Shown in pieces: positions 22,785-24,002 of a stretch of 24,002 nucleotides of DNA (within the stretch, counting starts at the first letter, position 1; each line of letters begins with the position of its first letter). The notes under the pieces are model-generated. The model did no database searches. It had not been told where the DNA came from and was given only the letters and a program-made list of their open reading frames with translations. The DNA comes from Deltaproteobacteria bacterium (lineage in GTDB: Bacteria; Desulfobacterota; Dissulfuribacteria; Dissulfuribacterales; UBA3076). The position numbers and the translations under genes are program-made. The DNA lies in the NCBI GenBank assembly GCA_030605675.1, contig JAUWHV010000069.1:1-24002 (forward strand). The letters run 5' to 3'.

Positions 22785-22919
22785 CAAATACAGGAGGTCG
22801 TGTAAAGTTTTACCGAATTTTCAAAGAACAGCCCAAAAAGGCGACGATGAAAGTAATCCAAGATTCAAAATTTGTGGCATAACCTACCCACAAATTTCTC
22901 TTGACTTTCAACGGAATAA
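22785..22919 (+). other. Right end of the IS110 element
   Basis: This is non-coding. It holds AGTTTTACCGAA (22806-22817), the exact complement of part of the bridge RNA leader (21231-21242), and, near the end, the -35 hexamer TTGACT and the left donor sequence GGAATAACT. Confidence 0.7.
22901..22906 (+). promoter_or_regulatory. -35 half of the IS110 junction promoter
   Basis: TTGACT points outward from the right end. The 13 bases to the core, the CT, and the first two bases of the left end add up to a 17-bp spacer before TATGTT (21196-21201) in the circular form. In the integrated state no matching -10 follows in the host flank. Confidence 0.6.
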
Positions 22920-22963
22920 CTTTGCGGTTCCATAAAGGTGTGCAGAAAGAGGTAAAAAATTGA

Positions 22964-22994
22964 TTGACAATGATGAGGGCATTTGGGGTAGAAT
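22964..22994 (+). promoter_or_regulatory. Possible promoter of legB
   Basis: TTGACA (22964-22969) and TAGAAT (22989-22994) are separated by 19 bp, longer than ideal. They lie between the insertion element and the TTG start of legB, in host sequence. No other candidate is visible in the 128 bp between element and gene. Confidence 0.35.
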
Positions 22995-23049
22995 AACGCA
23001 GTTACATAGCAACGTCCCCCATTAGATGAATAACAATAAGGAGTAAAAA

Positions 23050-24002
23050 TTGTATTTGAAAACTAAGCGCATTCTCATCACCGGCGCCGACGGCTTCATT
23101 GGCTCGCATCTCACTGAGATGCTGGTGGAGCATGGTGCCGACGTCAAGGCATTAAGCTGCTATAATTCCTTTAACTATTGGGGATGGCTGGAAGTCCTTG
23201 ACTGCTTGAATGAGATTGAACTTGTGTCTGGTGATGTTCGTGATCCTCATTTTTGTAAAGAAATTACAAAGGATATTGATGTTATTTTTCACCTTGCTGC
23301 ATTAATTGCTATCCCTTATTCCTATGTTGCGCCGGACAGTTATGTGGATACCAATATAAAGGGAACTTTAAACATCTGTCAGGCAGCAAAGGAAAACGGA
23401 TGCGAACGTGTGATTCATACCTCAACATCCGAAGTTTACGGCACTGCACAATATGTTCCCATTGATGAAAAACATCCCTTGCAGCCACAGTCTCCTTACA
23501 GCGCAACCAAGATAGGGGCGGATGCAATGGCAATGAGTTTCTATAACGCCTTTGGTCTGCCCGTAACCACGGCAAGGCCATTTAATACTTATGGCCCTCG
23601 CCAAAGCGCCCGCGCTGTTATTCCAACCATAATCGGGCAGATTGCCGCCGGGAAAAAGCAGATCAAGCTGGGTGATTTGACACCTACCCGTGATTTTAAC
23701 TATGTCCTGGATACATGCCGTGGATTTATTGCCCTGGCAGAATCTGACAAAACCATAGGCGAAGTTATAAACATCGGATCAGGAGTTGAAATTTCCGTAG
23801 GCGATACCCTGAATATGATCAAAAAAATAATGAATTCCGATGTGGAATTTATCACAGACAAACAAAGACTACGTCCTGAAAAATCAGAAGTGTTCCGGCT
23901 GTGTTGTGATAACACCAAAATACATGAATTAACCGGTTTTTTGCCTGAATATTCCCTGGAAAAAGGATTAAAGGAAACCATTGACTGGTTCGCAAATTCA
24001 GG
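23050..24002 (+). CDS. legB: NAD-dependent 4,6-dehydratase LegB-like (3' end beyond window)
   Basis: An extended short-chain dehydrogenase/reductase that dehydrates UDP-linked N-acetyl sugars; LegB acts at the start of legionaminic acid synthesis. The NAD-binding motif TGADGFIGSHL has Gly12, Gly15 and Gly18. FHLAALIAIPYSY, HTSTSEVYGTAQYVPIDE, the catalytic Tyr150 and Lys154 (SPYSATK) and ARPFNTYGPRQSARAVIP all fit LegB closely. The start is TTG at 23050, with AAGGAG (23038-23043) six bases upstream. The frame stays open for 317 codons to the window end. In other genomes legB is followed by an aminotransferase and other nonulosonate genes, which would lie to the right. The IS110 element sits directly upstream. 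Confidence 0.88.
   Translation, partial: MYLKTKRILITGADGFIGSHLTEMLVEHGADVKALSCYNSFNYWGWLEVLDCLNEIELVSGDVRDPHFCKEITKDIDVIFHLAALIAIPYSYVAPDSYVDTNIKGTLNICQAAKENGCERVIHTSTSEVYGTAQYVPIDEKHPLQPQSPYSATKIGADAMAMSFYNAFGLPVTTARPFNTYGPRQSARAVIPTIIGQIAAGKKQIKLGDLTPTRDFNYVLDTCRGFIALAESDKTIGEVINIGSGVEISVGDTLNMIKKIMNSDVEFITDKQRLRPEKSEVFRLCCDNTKIHELTGFLPEYSLEKGLKETIDWFANS

Larger units (their letters stand above)
21192..22921 (+). mobile_element. Complete IS110-family insertion element
   Basis: The element has a 5' non-coding end with a bridge RNA, one DEDD-type recombinase gene, and a 3' non-coding end of about 135 bp. The ends were set by matching the bridge RNA guides: a CT core is present at 21192-21193 (left) and 22920-22921 (right). 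One CT belongs to the target, so the element is 1728 bp. There are no terminal inverted repeats, as usual for IS110. The predicted empty site is TTAGCGT-CT-TTGCGG. The gene is intact and the ends agree with the guides, so the element may be active. Confidence 0.85.

Noticed and set aside
22732..22935. Open frame across the right end of the IS110 element
   Set aside because: It overlaps the transposase tail in another frame and crosses the predicted element boundary, so it is not a conserved gene.

Overview
The window looks like a piece of an anaerobic Desulfobacterota (deltaproteobacterial) chromosome. This is inferred from gene content: an Mrp-type iron-sulfur ATPase paired with a NifX/NafY-like protein, an FmdB zinc ribbon protein, a large Lon-like protease of the AAA_32 type, DsrE-fold proteins, a two-gene HPr/Enzyme I pair with no sugar permease in view, and a LegB-type dehydratase. 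No rRNA or tRNA gene was recognised.

Layout. 1-2137: mrp, a NifX-like gene and an FmdB-like gene. 2716-4077: a membrane-anchored dynamin-like GTPase. 4372-9704: a tight operon yebC-ruvC-ruvA-ruvB-Lon-like protease, with genes touching or overlapping by a few bases. 9896-10381: an unrecognised 161-residue protein. 10584-11396 (minus): three small genes, two of DsrE fold and a 56-residue ORF. 11505-14807 (minus): mutL-miaA-pgsA. 15215-18619 (plus): cysteine desulfurase, DegT-type aminotransferase, YkgJ-type cysteine cluster protein. 18859-20984: ptsH-ptsI. 21192-22921: a complete IS110-family element. 23050 to the end: legB, cut by the window edge.

The most interesting object is the IS110 element. 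Its 5' non-coding end can be read as a bridge RNA with a 5' hairpin, a target-binding loop and a donor-binding loop. All four guide segments match the DNA at the two element ends: left target 8/8, right target 7/7, left donor 9/9 and right donor 6/7, each including a CT core. This fixes the element ends, predicts the empty site, and shows that the element sits in one arm of a palindromic intergenic repeat. Joining the two ends creates a promoter with a 17-bp spacer that would drive the bridge RNA.

The second theme is repeats in the gaps between genes. A family of about 199-bp MITE-like elements has four copies in one orientation, each just upstream of a plus-strand operon (mrp, yebC, nifS-like gene, ptsH). 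One copy has a perfect 8-bp target duplication, and another carries the start of a four-helix-bundle protein gene. Other gaps hold a hairpin/AT-tail repeat in two inverted copies, a 195-bp palindromic element that supplies a stop codon, and a structured element after the Lon-like gene. All family assignments come from reading the sequence; no database search was run.
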